This document shows, in pieces, positions 51,609 through 60,040 of a stretch of DNA of 64,000 bases. Made by a program: the position numbers and the translations under genes. Position 1 is the first letter of the stretch. The number at the start of each line of letters is the position of its first letter. The stretch lies in NCBI RefSeq assembly GCF_002813375.1, contig NZ_PHUJ01000003.1:2108001-2172000 (forward strand). The letters are read 5' to 3'. The notes under the pieces are model-generated. The model searched no databases. It had not been told where the DNA came from and was given only the letters and a program-made list of their open reading frames with translations. This DNA comes from Pseudonocardia alni (GTDB lineage: Bacteria > Actinomycetota > Actinomycetes > Mycobacteriales > Pseudonocardiaceae).

Positions 51609-52358
51609 GTGACCAGCAGCCTGCCCCTCACCGGAGAGCGCACCGTCCCGGGCATCAGCCACGAGAACTACTGGTTCCGCCGCCACGAGGTGGTCTACGC
51701 GGCCATCGCCGCCGACTGCTCGGGCGTGGCCGTGCTGGAGGCCGGCTGCGGCGAGGGCTACGGCGCCGACCTGCTCGCCGGGGCCGCCCGCTCGGTGCTG
51801 GCGCTGGACTACGACGCCACGACCGTGGCCCACGTCCGTGCCCGCTACCCGCGGGTGGGCGTGGCCCGGGCCAACCTCGTGGCGCTGCCGGTGCCCGACG
51901 GGAGCGTCGACGTCGTCGTGTCGTTGCAGGTCATCGAACACCTGTGGGAGCAGGAGCGGTTCCTGCGCGAGTGCAGGCGGGTGCTGCGTCCCGGCGGGCG
52001 GCTCATGGTGTCGACGCCGAACCGGATCACCTTCTCCCCCGGTCGTGACACCCCGCTCAACCCGTTCCACACCCGCGAGCTCGACCCGCGCGAACTGGCC
52101 GGCCTGGTCGACGACGCCGGGTTCGGCCGTGTCGTCGTGCAGGGGCTGCACCACGGTCCGCGGCTGCGCGAGCTCGACGCCCGCCACGGTGGTCTCATCG
52201 AGGCGCAGACCCGGCTGGCGTTGTCCGGGGAGCCGTGGCCGCACGCGCTGGCCGTCGACGTCGCCGGGGTGCGGTGCTCGCACTTCGTGCTGCGCACCGG
52301 CGACGACACCGACCTCGACGCCTCGCTCGACCTGCTGGTCACGGCGACCCGGCCGTGA
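51609..52358 (+). CDS. SAM-dependent methyltransferase, Rv3030-like (MGLP cluster)
   Basis: 249 residues, class I Rossmann methyltransferase with VLEAGCGEGYGADLL (42-56), the acidic LDYDATTVAHVRA loop and LVALPVPDGSVDVVVSLQVI. It is followed by GH57 and GT4 genes exactly as Rv3030 is by Rv3031 and Rv3032 in M. tuberculosis, where this group makes methylglucose lipopolysaccharide, so the likely role is O-methylation of a glucose polymer (inference). The GTG at 51609 is used; the stop overlaps the GH57 start (GTGA). Confidence 0.85.
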   Translation: MTSSLPLTGERTVPGISHENYWFRRHEVVYAAIAADCSGVAVLEAGCGEGYGADLLAGAARSVLALDYDATTVAHVRARYPRVGVARANLVALPVPDGSVDVVVSLQVIEHLWEQERFLRECRRVLRPGGRLMVSTPNRITFSPGRDTPLNPFHTRELDPRELAGLVDDAGFGRVVVQGLHHGPRLRELDARHGGLIEAQTRLALSGEPWPHALAVDVAGVRCSHFVLRTGDDTDLDASLDLLVTATRP

Positions 52359-53848
52359 GCGGCGCGCCCGTCGGGACGTTCTGCCTCGTCCTGCACTCGC
52401 ACCTGCCGCTGCTGGCCCGGCACGGCCGGTGGCCGGTCGGCGAGGAGTGGCTGTACCAGTCCTGGGCGCACTCCTATCTGCCCGTCGTCGCGATGCTGCG
52501 GGAGCTGGCCGAGGAGGGCCGCACCGGGCTGGCCACCCTCGGGGTGACGCCGGTGCTGGCCGCGCAGCTCGACGACCCGCACTGCCTGCGCGGGGTGCAC
52601 GACTGGCTCGGCGGGTGGACGCTGCGCGCGCACTCGGCGGCGGGCCGGCTGCCGGACCTGGCCGCGCACGAGCACCGGGTGTCGACGGCGGCGACGGCCG
52701 AGTTCGAGCGGCACTGGCGCCACGGCGGGTCGCCCGCCCTGCGCGGTCTGCGCGATTCCGGCGCCGTCGAGCTGCTGGGCGGGCCGGCGGCGCACCCGTT
52801 CCAGCCGCTGCTCGACCCGCGGGTGCGGGCGTTCTCGCTGCGCGCCGGGCTCGACGACCACGCCCTGCGCCTGGGCGCCCGGCCGGCCGGGATCTGGGCG
52901 CCCGAGTGCGGCTTCGCACCCGGGATGGAGGACGGCTACGCCGCCGCCGGGGTGCGCCGCTTCCTCGTCGACGGCCCCGCGCTGCGCGGCGACACCGCGT
53001 TCGCCAGGCCGGTCGGGACCTCCGACGTCGTGTGCGTCGGCCGCGACCTGGAGATCACCTACCGGGTGTGGTCGCCCCGCAAGGGCTACCCCGGTTCGGC
53101 CGAGTACCGCGACTTCCACACCTGGGACCACGAGTCCGGCCTCAAACCGGCGCGGGTCACCGGACGGCGGGTACCGACCGAGCGGAAGAAGCCCTACGCC
53201 CCCGCGCTCGCCGCCCGCGCCGTCTCCCGCGACGCCGACGACTTCGTCGACACCGTCGTCGCACGGCTGACCGCGCTGCGCGCCGAGCACGGCCGCCCGG
53301 CGCTGACCGTCGCCGCGTTCGACACCGAGCTGTTCGGGCACTGGTGGCACGAGGGACCTGCCTGGCTGGCCGCCGTGCTCCGCAGGTTGCCCGAGGCCGG
53401 GGTCGCCGTGCGCACCCTCGGCGACGCCGTCGACGACGGCCTGGTCGGCGACCCGGTCGACCTGCGGGAGTCGTCCTGGGGCTCGGGCAAGGACTGGCGG
53501 GTCTGGGCCGGGCCGCAGGTCGCCGACCTGGTCGCGCGGAACGCCGCGGTCCAGTCCGACCTGCTCGCCGCCCCGCTGCCCGGCCCCCTCCGGGACCCGC
53601 TGGCCGACCTGCTCGCCGACCAGGCGCTGCACGCCCTGTCCAGCGACTGGGCGTTCATGGTCAGCAAGGACTCCGCAGCCGGGTACGCCCGCTCCCGCGC
53701 CGACCTGCACGCCGGACGGGTGGCGGAGCTGTCCGGGCTGCTGCGCGCCGGGCGACGGCGCGCCGCACAGCGCCGGGTCGCGGCGTGGGCGGACACGCCG
53801 CTGCCGACCTTCGGGCACGTGGACGCCCGGGACCTGGGACGGGTCTGA
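52355..53848 (+). CDS. GH57 glycoside hydrolase/branching-type enzyme, Rv3031-like
   Basis: 497 residues of family GH57. Conserved regions: HSHLP (14-18), catalytic nucleophile Glu184 in GIWAPECGFAPGME, and the acid region AFDTELFGHWWHEGP with Asp323 as acid/base. The C-terminal helical domain (about 420-497) is that of 1,4-alpha-glucan branching GH57 enzymes, so branching or trimming of an alpha-glucan precursor is likely. GTG start overlaps the methyltransferase stop in GTGA. Follows the gene order of Rv3030-Rv3031-Rv3032. Confidence 0.9.
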   Translation: MSGAPVGTFCLVLHSHLPLLARHGRWPVGEEWLYQSWAHSYLPVVAMLRELAEEGRTGLATLGVTPVLAAQLDDPHCLRGVHDWLGGWTLRAHSAAGRLPDLAAHEHRVSTAATAEFERHWRHGGSPALRGLRDSGAVELLGGPAAHPFQPLLDPRVRAFSLRAGLDDHALRLGARPAGIWAPECGFAPGMEDGYAAAGVRRFLVDGPALRGDTAFARPVGTSDVVCVGRDLEITYRVWSPRKGYPGSAEYRDFHTWDHESGLKPARVTGRRVPTERKKPYAPALAARAVSRDADDFVDTVVARLTALRAEHGRPALTVAAFDTELFGHWWHEGPAWLAAVLRRLPEAGVAVRTLGDAVDDGLVGDPVDLRESSWGSGKDWRVWAGPQVADLVARNAAVQSDLLAAPLPGPLRDPLADLLADQALHALSSDWAFMVSKDSAAGYARSRADLHAGRVAELSGLLRAGRRRAAQRRVAAWADTPLPTFGHVDARDLGRV

Positions 53849-53924
53849 CCACGAACTCGCTCACCCGGTGCGCGGACGGCGCCCCGGGGGTTACCGCCGG
53901 TCCGGTGTTTGTCAGGATCTAGCG

Positions 53925-55163
53925 ATGCGGGTGCTGATGGTCAGCTGGGAGTTCCCGCCGGTCGTCGTCGGCGGGCTGGGCCGGCACGTGCACGCGCTGT
54001 CCCGCGAGCTCGTCGCGGCCGGGCACGAGGTCGTCGTGCTGTCCCGGGCCCCCACCGGCACCGACGCCGAGACCCACCCGACCCGCACCGAGACCGTCGA
54101 CGGGGTGCGGGTGCTGCGGGTGGCCGAGGACCCGCCGGAGCTGGAGTTCGGCACCGACCTGGTCGCGTGGACGCTCGCGATGGGGCACGCGATGCTGCGC
54201 CACGCACTGACCGCGTTGCTGCCGAGCTGGCGGCCGGACGTCGTGCACGCCCACGACTGGCTCGTCGCGCACCCGTCGATCGCGCTCGCCGACGTCCTCG
54301 GGGTCCCGCTGGTCGCGACCGTGCACGCCACCGAGGCGGGCCGGCACTCCGGCTGGCTGCCGGGGCCGCTGAACCGGCAGGTGCACTCCACCGAGTGGTG
54401 GCTCGCGCAGCGCGCGGACGAGGTCATCACCTGCTCCGGCGCGATGCGCACCGAGGTGTCGGCACTGCACGACCTCGACCCGGCCGCCGTCCATGTGGTG
54501 CACAACGGCATCGACCCGCGTCGCTGGCGGTCCCGCGCCGCCGCTCCCGCGCACGCCGGCGACGGGCCGAGGATCGTCTACTTCGGACGTCTGGAGTACG
54601 AGAAGGGCGTCCAGGACCTGATCGCGGCACTGCCCCGGATCCGGCGGCGGCACCGCGGGACCCGGCTGCTCGTCGCCGGGAGCGGGACGCAGCAGGAGAT
54701 GCTGGCCGAGCGCGCGGCGCAGCACCGGGTGACGCGCTCGGTGACCTTCCTCGGCCACCTGCCCGACGGCGAGCTGACCGCCCTGCTGCGCGGCGCGGAC
54801 GCGGTCGTCCTGCCGAGCCGCTACGAGCCGTTCGGAATCGTCGCGCTGGAGGCCGCCGCGGTGGGAGCGACTCTCGTCGCCTCGACCGCGGGCGGGCTCG
54901 GCGAGCTGGTCCGCGACGGCGAGACCGGCCTCGGGTTCGCCCCCGGCGACGTCCCCGGGATCGCCGACGCCGTCGACCGGGCGCTGGCCGACCCGTCCGC
55001 CGCCCGCCGCCGGGCCCGCGCGGCCCGGGCCCGGCTGCGCACCGACTTCGCCTGGCCGGTCATCGCCGGGCACACCGCCCGCATCTACGCCGGCGCCACC
55101 GCTGCCGGGCCGCGGGAGCTCCCCCGTCCGAAGATCCCCACCGGGAACCTGTTCAGCGCCTGA
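53925..55163 (+). CDS. GT4 glycosyltransferase, Rv3032-like
   Basis: 412 residues, close to the 414 remembered for Rv3032, an alpha-1,4-glucosyltransferase needed for glucan and methylglucose lipopolysaccharide elongation. GT-B fold with the donor/acceptor Gly loop FPPVVVGGLGRHVHAL (10-25), HAHDWL, donor-binding FGRLEYEKGVQDL and the GT4 Ex7E motif Glu301-Glu309 in EPFGIVALE. No signal peptide; cytoplasmic. ATG 53925 with AGGA seven bases upstream. 76 bases after the GH57 gene. Confidence 0.92.
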   Translation: MRVLMVSWEFPPVVVGGLGRHVHALSRELVAAGHEVVVLSRAPTGTDAETHPTRTETVDGVRVLRVAEDPPELEFGTDLVAWTLAMGHAMLRHALTALLPSWRPDVVHAHDWLVAHPSIALADVLGVPLVATVHATEAGRHSGWLPGPLNRQVHSTEWWLAQRADEVITCSGAMRTEVSALHDLDPAAVHVVHNGIDPRRWRSRAAAPAHAGDGPRIVYFGRLEYEKGVQDLIAALPRIRRRHRGTRLLVAGSGTQQEMLAERAAQHRVTRSVTFLGHLPDGELTALLRGADAVVLPSRYEPFGIVALEAAAVGATLVASTAGGLGELVRDGETGLGFAPGDVPGIADAVDRALADPSAARRRARAARARLRTDFAWPVIAGHTARIYAGATAAGPRELPRPKIPTGNLFSA

Positions 55164-55177
55164 GCCCGCGGCGCGGC

Positions 55178-55897
55178 TCAGGCCCGGTCGAGCCGGGCCT
55201 GCAGGGCCCGGTCGGCCTTGCGTGCCATGTCCGCGACCGCGGCGCGCTCGGCGGCGGCGGCCTCGTAGTCGGCCCGCCGGTCGCGCACCACCCGGGCCGG
55301 GGTCCCGACGGCGATCGACTCCGCGGGGATGTCCCCCCGCGCGACCGCGTGCGCCCCGAGCACGCTGCCCGGGCCGATCCGGGTGCCGCGCAGCACCGAG
55401 GTCTTCACCCCGAGCCAGCAGCCCTCGCCGATCCGGACCGGCGACTTCACGATGCCCTGGTCCTTGATCGGGCGCCGGACGTCGGAGGTGCGGTGGTCGA
55501 AGTCGGTGACGTAGACCCAGTCGGCGACGAGCGTCGTCGCGCCGATCTCGACGTCGAGGTAGCAGTTGACGGTGTTGTCCCGGCCGAACACGACCTTGTC
55601 GCCGATCCGCATCGAACCCTCGTGGCAGCGCAGGGCGGTGCCGTCGCCGATGTGCACCCAGCGGCCGATCTCGAGCCGCCCGAATCCGGGTCGGGCCTCG
55701 ATCGTCACGTCCCGGCCCAGGAACACCATGCCGCGCAGTACGACGTGCGGGTGCCGCAGTCGCAGCTTCGCCAGCCGCCAGTACCGCCGCAGGTACCAGG
55801 GGCTGTACGCGCGGTGGCGCAGGATCCAGCGCAGCGAGGTGAGGCTGAACAGCTTCGCCTGCTCCGGGTCGGCGTCGGGGATCGGCGGACGTCGCAC
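55178..55897 (-). CDS. hexapeptide-repeat acyltransferase, Rv3034c-like
   Basis: 239 residues with a left-handed beta-helix: several hexapeptide turns (IGDGTALRCHEG, IGDKVVFGRDNT, IGATTLVADWVY, IGEGCWLGVKTSVLRGTRIG), typical of CysE/maltose-type O-acetyltransferases; DFDHRTSD holds the likely catalytic His. In the mycobacterial cluster (Rv3034c) it may acylate the polymer. GTG 55897 was chosen because TAGTCT sits seven bases upstream; an earlier ATG adds a Thr/Ser-rich tail. Convergent with the GT4 gene. Confidence 0.86.
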   Translation of the reverse strand: MRRPPIPDADPEQAKLFSLTSLRWILRHRAYSPWYLRRYWRLAKLRLRHPHVVLRGMVFLGRDVTIEARPGFGRLEIGRWVHIGDGTALRCHEGSMRIGDKVVFGRDNTVNCYLDVEIGATTLVADWVYVTDFDHRTSDVRRPIKDQGIVKSPVRIGEGCWLGVKTSVLRGTRIGPGSVLGAHAVARGDIPAESIAVGTPARVVRDRRADYEAAAAERAAVADMARKADRALQARLDRA

Positions 55898-55904
55898 CCG
55901 GCAG

Positions 55905-55910
55905 AGACTA
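55905..55910 (-). promoter_or_regulatory. -10 element of a leaderless promoter for the hexapeptide acyltransferase
   Basis: TAGTCT on the minus strand, seven bases before the GTG at 55897. Confidence 0.5.
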
Positions 55911-55978
55911 GGCGTGTGCACCCCACCGGCGACGGGTACCTCCGGCGAGTACCCGTACCCCACCCGAGAGGTCCGCTT

Positions 55979-56182
55979 GTGAGCGAGCACCGCCAGCCCG
56001 ACGACGGCACCGACGTCGGCACCGACGAGCTGACCTCCGGAGGAGGCGGCACCTCCCGCGTCGACACGGACAAGGCAGGCAACCCGCGGCCCGACGCGAC
56101 GACCGACGACTCCGGGGCCACCGGGGCGGCCGCCCGCGAGGTCGAGGCGGACAACGAGGACGAGCCCACCCGCAGCGAGTGA
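55979..56182 (+). CDS. small acidic, disordered protein
   Basis: 67 residues, strongly acidic, rich in Asp, Glu, Gly and Thr with no hydrophobic core (for example DGTDVGTDELTSGGGGTSR and the tail EDEPTRSE); likely intrinsically disordered. Start at GTG 55979, preceded by GAGAGG. It lies divergent from the hexapeptide acyltransferase and just before the nucleoside hydrolase gene. No family is recognised and it could be non-coding, but codon use and the ribosome site favour a gene. Confidence 0.5.
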   Translation: MSEHRQPDDGTDVGTDELTSGGGGTSRVDTDKAGNPRPDATTDDSGATGAAAREVEADNEDEPTRSE

Positions 56183-56202
56183 TCACCCCGGCGGGCCGGT
56201 CG

Positions 56203-56208
56203 TAGGCT
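56203..56208 (+). promoter_or_regulatory. -10 element of a leaderless promoter for the nucleoside hydrolase
   Basis: TAGGCT, seven bases before the GTG at 56216. Confidence 0.5.
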
Positions 56209-56215
56209 CGCCGGT

Positions 56216-57154
56216 GTGCCCCGCCCCCTGATCATCTCGACCGATCCCGGCGTCGACGACGCCGTCGCGCTCGTGCTGGCCCTGCGCAGCCCCGAGGTGG
56301 ACGTCCGGGCCGTCGTCGCCACCTTCGGCAACGTCGGACTGGACGCCACCCTGCCCAACGCGGGTCGCCTGCTCGCCCTCGCCGGGCGCCCGGACGTCCC
56401 GCTGGGGGTCGGCGCGGCGCGGCCGCTGGTGCACCGGCTCGAGCGGCGGGCCGGGCACGTGCACGGCTCCGACGGGCTCGGCGGGCGCGCTGCGTCGCTG
56501 CCCGGCCCCGCCGCACCGATGCCCGGGTCCGGGGCCGCGTTGATGGCGCGGGTCCTCGAGGAGGCGACCGAGCCGGTCACGATCGCCTCGATCGGCCCGC
56601 TCACCGACACCGCGATCCTGCTGGCCGCCCGCCCGGATCTGGTGGGGCGGATCGAGCGGGTCGTCGTCATGGGCGGGGCGATCGGCGGCGGGAACGTCAC
56701 CGGTGCCGCCGAGTTCAACGTCCACGCCGACCCGGAGGCCGCCCACCGTGTCCTGGCCCAGGACCCCGGCGAGGGCTCCGTGCCGGTCGCGCTGGTGCCC
56801 CTGGAGACCACGCTGGGCTGTGCCGCGGGCCCGGAGTGGGTCGCCGCACTGGGCGACGCCGACCCGGTCGGCGCCGAGCTGGCCGCGATGATCGCCCCGT
56901 ACATGCGGTTCTACCGGGAACGCTACGGCCGCGACGCGGTCGCCCTGCACGACGCGACGGCGCTGCTGGAGTGCGTCGCACCCGGGTCGCTGACGCCGAC
57001 GCCGACGGCGCTGACCGTGGACACCGGGTTCGGCCCCGCCCGCGGGGCGACCGTGCCCGCCGGACCCGGCACCCGCCCGGTGGACGTGCTGTCCGCGCCG
57101 GACGTGCCGGCCGTCCTCGACGCGGCGCTGGCCCGGCTCACCGCGCGCCCGTAG
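56216..57154 (+). CDS. nucleoside hydrolase
   Basis: Hydrolyses ribonucleosides to base and ribose. 312 residues with the calcium/active-site signature DPGVDDAVAL (10-19), the GNVGL segment, VVMGGAIGGGN and the late DxxAL motif LHDATALLEC, which together define the inosine-uridine preferring family. GTG 56216 follows a TAGGCT box. Likely nucleoside salvage; the acidic small gene just before it has no obvious link. Confidence 0.9.
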   Translation: MPRPLIISTDPGVDDAVALVLALRSPEVDVRAVVATFGNVGLDATLPNAGRLLALAGRPDVPLGVGAARPLVHRLERRAGHVHGSDGLGGRAASLPGPAAPMPGSGAALMARVLEEATEPVTIASIGPLTDTAILLAARPDLVGRIERVVVMGGAIGGGNVTGAAEFNVHADPEAAHRVLAQDPGEGSVPVALVPLETTLGCAAGPEWVAALGDADPVGAELAAMIAPYMRFYRERYGRDAVALHDATALLECVAPGSLTPTPTALTVDTGFGPARGATVPAGPGTRPVDVLSAPDVPAVLDAALARLTARP

Positions 57155-57267
57155 CCGGCGCGGCGACGGCCCGACGCGGTGTGTCCCCGCACCCGGCACC
57201 CGCGGGTCGGTGCGGCGGCAGCACTGCGCGGCGCGCCTCTCGCCTCCGTGCAGCGCGCGCCCGCAGC

Positions 57268-58731
57268 TCAGCCGGCCCACACCACCACGGCGACCAGCAG
57301 TGCCGAGACACCGGGCCCGGCCCATGCCGTGACGGTGCGCCCGGCCGGGTGCAGCGGCAGCCCCCGGCCCCGCAGCACCGCGACCGCCAGCGCTGCGGCG
57401 GCCGGTGCGAGCGCGAGCCCCCACACCCAGCCGCCGACCGAGGCCCACGGGCCCCGGTTCCACAGCAGCACCAGCCCGAACACCGCGGTCAGCAGGCCGT
57501 CGGCGATCGGCAGCAGCGCACCCTCCCGCAGCGCGCGGCGCAGCGCGAGCAGCGAGAAGAACGCCGCGATCGCGGCCGGCGCCCACGCGAGCAGGTCCGC
57601 GCCTTCGTCGGACGGGGGTGTGCCGAACAGCAGGGTGCGGGCGACCGGTTCGACCCCGGCGGTGGTGTCGCCGAGCACGACGACCGCCCGCCCGCCCTCG
57701 CGGTCGAGGGCCAGCATGCTGCTGAACCCGGCGGTGCCTCCGTTGTGCCAGACGTAGGGGTACCGGGCGCCGTCGGCGCCGGTGGCCCCGCTGGTGACCC
57801 AGATCCAGCCGATCGACGTGCCGGGGTCGTCCTGCGCGGTCGGGACCAGCGCGCCGGTGCCGGGTGCGGCGCCGGTGAGCTGGGCCGCGGCCCAGCGCGC
57901 GAGGTCGTCGACGGTCGAGAACGTGGAGCTCCCGGCAGGCAGGTAGCCCTCGCCGGCCCAGCGGGGCGCGGGGCGGCCGTTGTCGCGGTGCCCGGGGACC
58001 GCGGTGTCCGGGACCTGCGCGCCGGTGGCGGCGAAGCTCGTCGAGGTCATGCCGAGGGGCCCCGTGATCCGGTCCGCGACCAGCTGCGGGTACCCGTCGG
58101 CGCCGGCGGCGCGGACGACCGCGGTCCCGAGCAGCGCGACGCCGAAGTTGGAGTACGTCGGCGGCTGCTGCGGGTCGACCGCGGCGGCGCGGGCGTCGTC
58201 GAGGAGCTGCGCGGTGGTCGTCGACGCGTACGGGTTCAGGTTCACCGTCGTGGCCAGGGCCCGGGCGGCGGCGGTCGCCCCCAGCGCCGGCAGCCCGGAG
58301 CGGTGCTGGGCGAGCGAGGCGAGCGTGACCGCGCCCGCCGGGGTGCCCGTCAGCTCCGGCAGTGCGCGCTCGAGCGGGTCGTCGGGGCGGACCTCGCCGC
58401 GGGTCACCGCGTCGGCGAACAACGCGGCCGTGAACGTCTTGGTGACCGACCCGATCTCGAAGGGGGCCCCGATGTCCGCGGGGCCGAGCCCGGAGGTGGT
58501 GACCGTCGTCGGCGTGACCTCGGCGACGGCGAGCGACCGGTAGCCGCCGTGCCCGCCCGCGGCGGCCCGGACCCGCTCGGCCAGGGCCGGATCGCCGGTG
58601 GTCTGCGGCCCGAGCCGTCGGTGCTCGGGGCCGGCGACCACGCCGACGAGCACCGCCAACACGGCGGCGACAGCGGCGACGGTCCCGATGCGGCGTCCGA
58701 CCCCGGCGGGCGCGGAGGTGGTGGCGGTCAT
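57268..58731 (-). CDS. serine hydrolase (beta-lactamase/PBP4-type) with C-terminal membrane helices
   Basis: 487 residues. The N-terminal helix (about 17-34) is a signal anchor; the serine-hydrolase domain follows with SxxK Ser95-Val-Thr-Lys98 in GSVTKTF, Tyr-x-Asn at 193-195 (TYSNFG) and the third motif His329-Asn-Gly331. Class C beta-lactamase-like esterases, D-aminopeptidases and AmpC share these. The last 120 residues hold four hydrophobic helices, so the enzyme is tethered to the membrane with its active site outside. ATG 58731. Cotranscribed with the upstream ArsR gene, 11 bases apart. Confidence 0.9.
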   Translation of the reverse strand: MTATTSAPAGVGRRIGTVAAVAAVLAVLVGVVAGPEHRRLGPQTTGDPALAERVRAAAGGHGGYRSLAVAEVTPTTVTTSGLGPADIGAPFEIGSVTKTFTAALFADAVTRGEVRPDDPLERALPELTGTPAGAVTLASLAQHRSGLPALGATAAARALATTVNLNPYASTTTAQLLDDARAAAVDPQQPPTYSNFGVALLGTAVVRAAGADGYPQLVADRITGPLGMTSTSFAATGAQVPDTAVPGHRDNGRPAPRWAGEGYLPAGSSTFSTVDDLARWAAAQLTGAAPGTGALVPTAQDDPGTSIGWIWVTSGATGADGARYPYVWHNGGTAGFSSMLALDREGGRAVVVLGDTTAGVEPVARTLLFGTPPSDEGADLLAWAPAAIAAFFSLLALRRALREGALLPIADGLLTAVFGLVLLWNRGPWASVGGWVWGLALAPAAAALAVAVLRGRGLPLHPAGRTVTAWAGPGVSALLVAVVVWAG

Positions 58732-58742
58732 GGCGGGTCCTC

Positions 58743-59264
58743 TCAGCGGTGCGCGGCCAGGACGGTGACCAGCAGCGGGACGACCCGGGCGGCCGGGACC
58801 TCGTAGTGGCCGCGCCGGGTCGAGGCCAGCCAGCCGGCGGCGACGAGCTGGCGCAGGTGGTGGTGCAGCTGGCCGGTCGTGCCCACCGAGGGCTGTTCCA
58901 GCAGCTCGGCGGTGCTGTGCACGCCACCCAGCACGTGCTGCAGGATCGCGAGCCGCGCGGGGTGGGCGAGCGCGTCGAGGGTCGCGCTCAGCTCGGGCCA
59001 GTCGGCGTCGAGCAGGACCTCGCCCGGGCGGGCGTACTGCCAGCGGACGGTGCCCTCGTCGCCGGGGAGCCCGACGCTGCCGGCCATCAGCACCGCGCCG
59101 GGGCTGCGGGCCTCCAGCCCGGTCAGCGCCCACAGCGCGTCGTCGTCGGGGACGGAGGTGTCCGCGGGCCCGACGGCGTCCGGTCGGTCGGCGGCCCGCA
59201 GGGCCTCCTGCAGCTCGACGACGGCCTGTTCGACGGCGCGCAGCCGCTCCTCGATGCCGCTCAC
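58743..59264 (-). CDS. ArsR/HTH_20-type transcriptional regulator
   Basis: 173 residues: a helical coiled-coil-like head (SGIEERLRAVEQAVVELQEA, residues 2-21), then a winged-helix domain with LDALAHPARLAILQHVLGG, recognition helix TTGQLHHHLRQLVAAG and wing STRRGHYEVP. Likely represses its own operon including the membrane serine hydrolase. GTG 59264 has TATTTT seven bases upstream and GAGG between, so both leaderless and ribosome-site translation are possible. The upstream TAC-N4-GTA palindrome is a possible operator. Confidence 0.86.
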   Translation of the reverse strand: MSGIEERLRAVEQAVVELQEALRAADRPDAVGPADTSVPDDDALWALTGLEARSPGAVLMAGSVGLPGDEGTVRWQYARPGEVLLDADWPELSATLDALAHPARLAILQHVLGGVHSTAELLEQPSVGTTGQLHHHLRQLVAAGWLASTRRGHYEVPAARVVPLLVTVLAAHR

Positions 59265-59271
59265 GCACCTC

Positions 59272-59294
59272 AAAATACGGAAGTACGTGGAAAC
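59272..59294 (-). promoter_or_regulatory. promoter/operator of the ArsR-serine hydrolase operon
   Basis: TATTTT (59272-59277) is the likely -10. Overlapping it, TACTTCCGTA on the minus strand carries a TAC/GTA inverted repeat in an unusually A/T-rich stretch (to about 59294), suited for autorepression. Confidence 0.4.
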
Positions 59295-59307
59295 GCACAA
59301 ACGACGT

Positions 59308-59922
59308 TCAGGCGAGCCCGTACTCGATCGCGTGCCGGACGAGGGCCGCACGGCCGGGCACCTCGAACTTGCGCAGCAGCCGCTGCACGTGGTTCTCGAC
59401 CGTGCGCGGGGACAGCACGAGCCGGGCCGCGATCTGCTTGGCGGTGAGCCCCTCGACCACCAGCCGCAGCACCTCGGACTCGCGCGGGCTGAGCTCGGGC
59501 ACCGCGTGTGTGGGGGCCGCGACCGACTCCAGGACGACGTCGGCCAGCCCCGGGGAGAACGCGGGACGCCCGGCGGCGGCCGCGGCGGCGACGGCGGCCA
59601 GCTCCCGGGGGTCGGCACCGGTCGCGACGCCGGTCGCCCCGGCCCGTACCGCGTCGAGGACCCGGGCGTGGTCGGCGACCGCACCGGCGACGGCGAGCAC
59701 CGCCGCGTCCGGCACGCGGGCGAGCACGGCGGCGATCACCGCGGGCGCCACACCCTCGGGGCCGGTCAGGTCGACCAGGACCAGACCGGGCCGGGCGCGG
59801 TCGACCGCAGCCGCGGCCCCCTCGGCGGGCGCGGGCGGCACGTGGGCCACGACCTCGACCCCCGGCGGCACCACCGGCCGCCCCACCGCCACCGCCGAGA
59901 CCCGGTCGCCGTCGTCGTGCAC
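59308..59922 (-). CDS. NarL/LuxR-type response regulator-like protein with degenerate receiver
   Basis: 204 residues. The C-terminal GerE HTH is well conserved (LSPRESEVLRLVVEGLTAKQ and SPRTVENHVQRLLRKFEV). The N-terminal receiver is short and diverged: an Asp remains at the phosphoacceptor position (LVLVDLTGPEG), but the acidic pair on strand 1 and the conserved Lys region are lost or unclear. Its HTH is strikingly similar to that of MacR at 60775, so the two probably arose by duplication. GTG 59922 chosen; an upstream ATG is less supported. Confidence 0.78.
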   Translation of the reverse strand: MHDDGDRVSAVAVGRPVVPPGVEVVAHVPPAPAEGAAAAVDRARPGLVLVDLTGPEGVAPAVIAAVLARVPDAAVLAVAGAVADHARVLDAVRAGATGVATGADPRELAAVAAAAAAGRPAFSPGLADVVLESVAAPTHAVPELSPRESEVLRLVVEGLTAKQIAARLVLSPRTVENHVQRLLRKFEVPGRAALVRHAIEYGLA

Positions 59923-60040
59923 GTCCTCAGTTCTCCCCGCCCCGTTCGTCCGGACGGCCCAGCTTGCCATGTGCCGCAGCACAGTAGGCCGTCCGAACGG
60001 CGCGGAACCCGCCGGTTCGGCGCGAACGGGCCGGGCGGGC

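Noticed and set aside
57155-57267. Possible small gene between nucleoside hydrolase and serine hydrolase
   Set aside because: The 113-base convergent gap has no ribosome site and no conserved frame.
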